Part shown: piece after piece, positions 16,013-16,077 of the stretch
Numbering within the stretch: position 1 is the first letter of the stretch
Layout of the letters: every line of letters begins with the position of its first letter
Assembly: GCF_937997595.1 (NCBI RefSeq)
Contig: NZ_CALKTS010000031.1
Span: 1 to 16,077, forward strand
Direction of reading: 5' to 3'
Origin: an uncultured Campylobacter sp.
Lineage (GTDB): Bacteria > Campylobacterota > Campylobacteria > Campylobacterales > Campylobacteraceae
Length of the DNA: 16,077 nucleotides
Position numbers and translations under genes: made by a program
Notes under the pieces: generated by a model
What the model was told of the DNA's origin: nothing
Databases searched by the model: none
What the model saw: only the letters and a program-made list of their open reading frames with translations

Positions 16013-16077
16013 ATGAAAAAATTCCTCTTTGCCGCACTCTCCGTTCTGACCGCCTCGCTGTCGCTGGCCGCCGTCAA
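16013..16077 (+). CDS. exported protein, N-terminal 21 codons only
   Basis: The window ends inside this gene. The visible peptide is MKKFLFAALSVLTASLSLAA followed by V: two Lys after the start, a hydrophobic core from residue 4 to about 18, and small residues suited to signal peptidase I cleavage near SLA/A. AGGA at 15999-16002 is 10 bases before the ATG. The product is therefore probably periplasmic or outer-membrane. Too little is visible to name it. A helix-hairpin-helix ComEA-like protein starting 'AAVNLNTA' after its signal peptide would fit, but this is speculation. Confidence 0.65.
   Translation, partial: MKKFLFAALSVLTASLSLAAV

Noticed and set aside
15664..16077. 137-codon minus-strand frame at the right edge
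   Set aside because: It runs through the 5S end, the rRNA terminator and the antisense of a signal-peptide gene; its composition (PPPTS, PTPPPP) is not protein-like.

Overview
The window looks like chromosomal DNA of a Campylobacter (Campylobacterota). The A/T-rich words AAATTTT/AAAATTT recur throughout, most promoters show a -10 without a clear -35, and the block folK-pepP-aroQ | mqnF-sppA matches the C. jejuni order Cj0065c-Cj0066c | Cj0067-Cj0068. The rRNA operon carries two intervening sequences in its 23S gene. Fairly GC-rich coding sequence, together with loss of the flagellar neighbours of flhG, points towards an aflagellate species such as C. gracilis. That species call is inference; I could not compare the 16S sequence with a database.

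Layout: 2-958 (+) is the 3' part of a DKNYY-like protein, followed by about 530 bp without a convincing gene. From 1489 to 6458 a leftward (-) gene train reads aroQ > M24 peptidase > folK > degenerate flhG homologue > LOG-family protein > mnmA. Most junctions are tight or overlapping. A divergent promoter region (6459-6630) separates it from the rightward pair mqnF-like deaminase / sppA (6631-8708), which overlap by 13 bp. From 8709 to 15712 lies a complete rRNA operon: a 660-bp leader full of hairpins, 16S, tRNA-Ala(TGC), a long tRNA-free spacer, 23S with IVSs in helix 25 and helix 45, 5S, and a strong intrinsic terminator. The last 365 bp hold a short orphan reading frame and the first 21 codons of an exported protein.

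How the genes relate: aroQ (shikimate pathway), folK (folate), the mqnF-like enzyme (futalosine menaquinone pathway) and mnmA (tRNA thiolation) are housekeeping genes. SppA and the M24 peptidase are proteolytic. FlhG normally works with FlhF to number and place flagella, but here flhF is absent, FlhG has lost key ATPase residues, and a ~150-residue Asn/Ser-rich segment interrupts it.

Most worth a second look: the relic flhG locus with its possible deletion scar; a ~65-bp two-hairpin element present just upstream of both 16S and 23S; a long leader/trailer stem enclosing 16S; and the two 23S IVSs. I see no CRISPR array, transposase, prophage or defence system.
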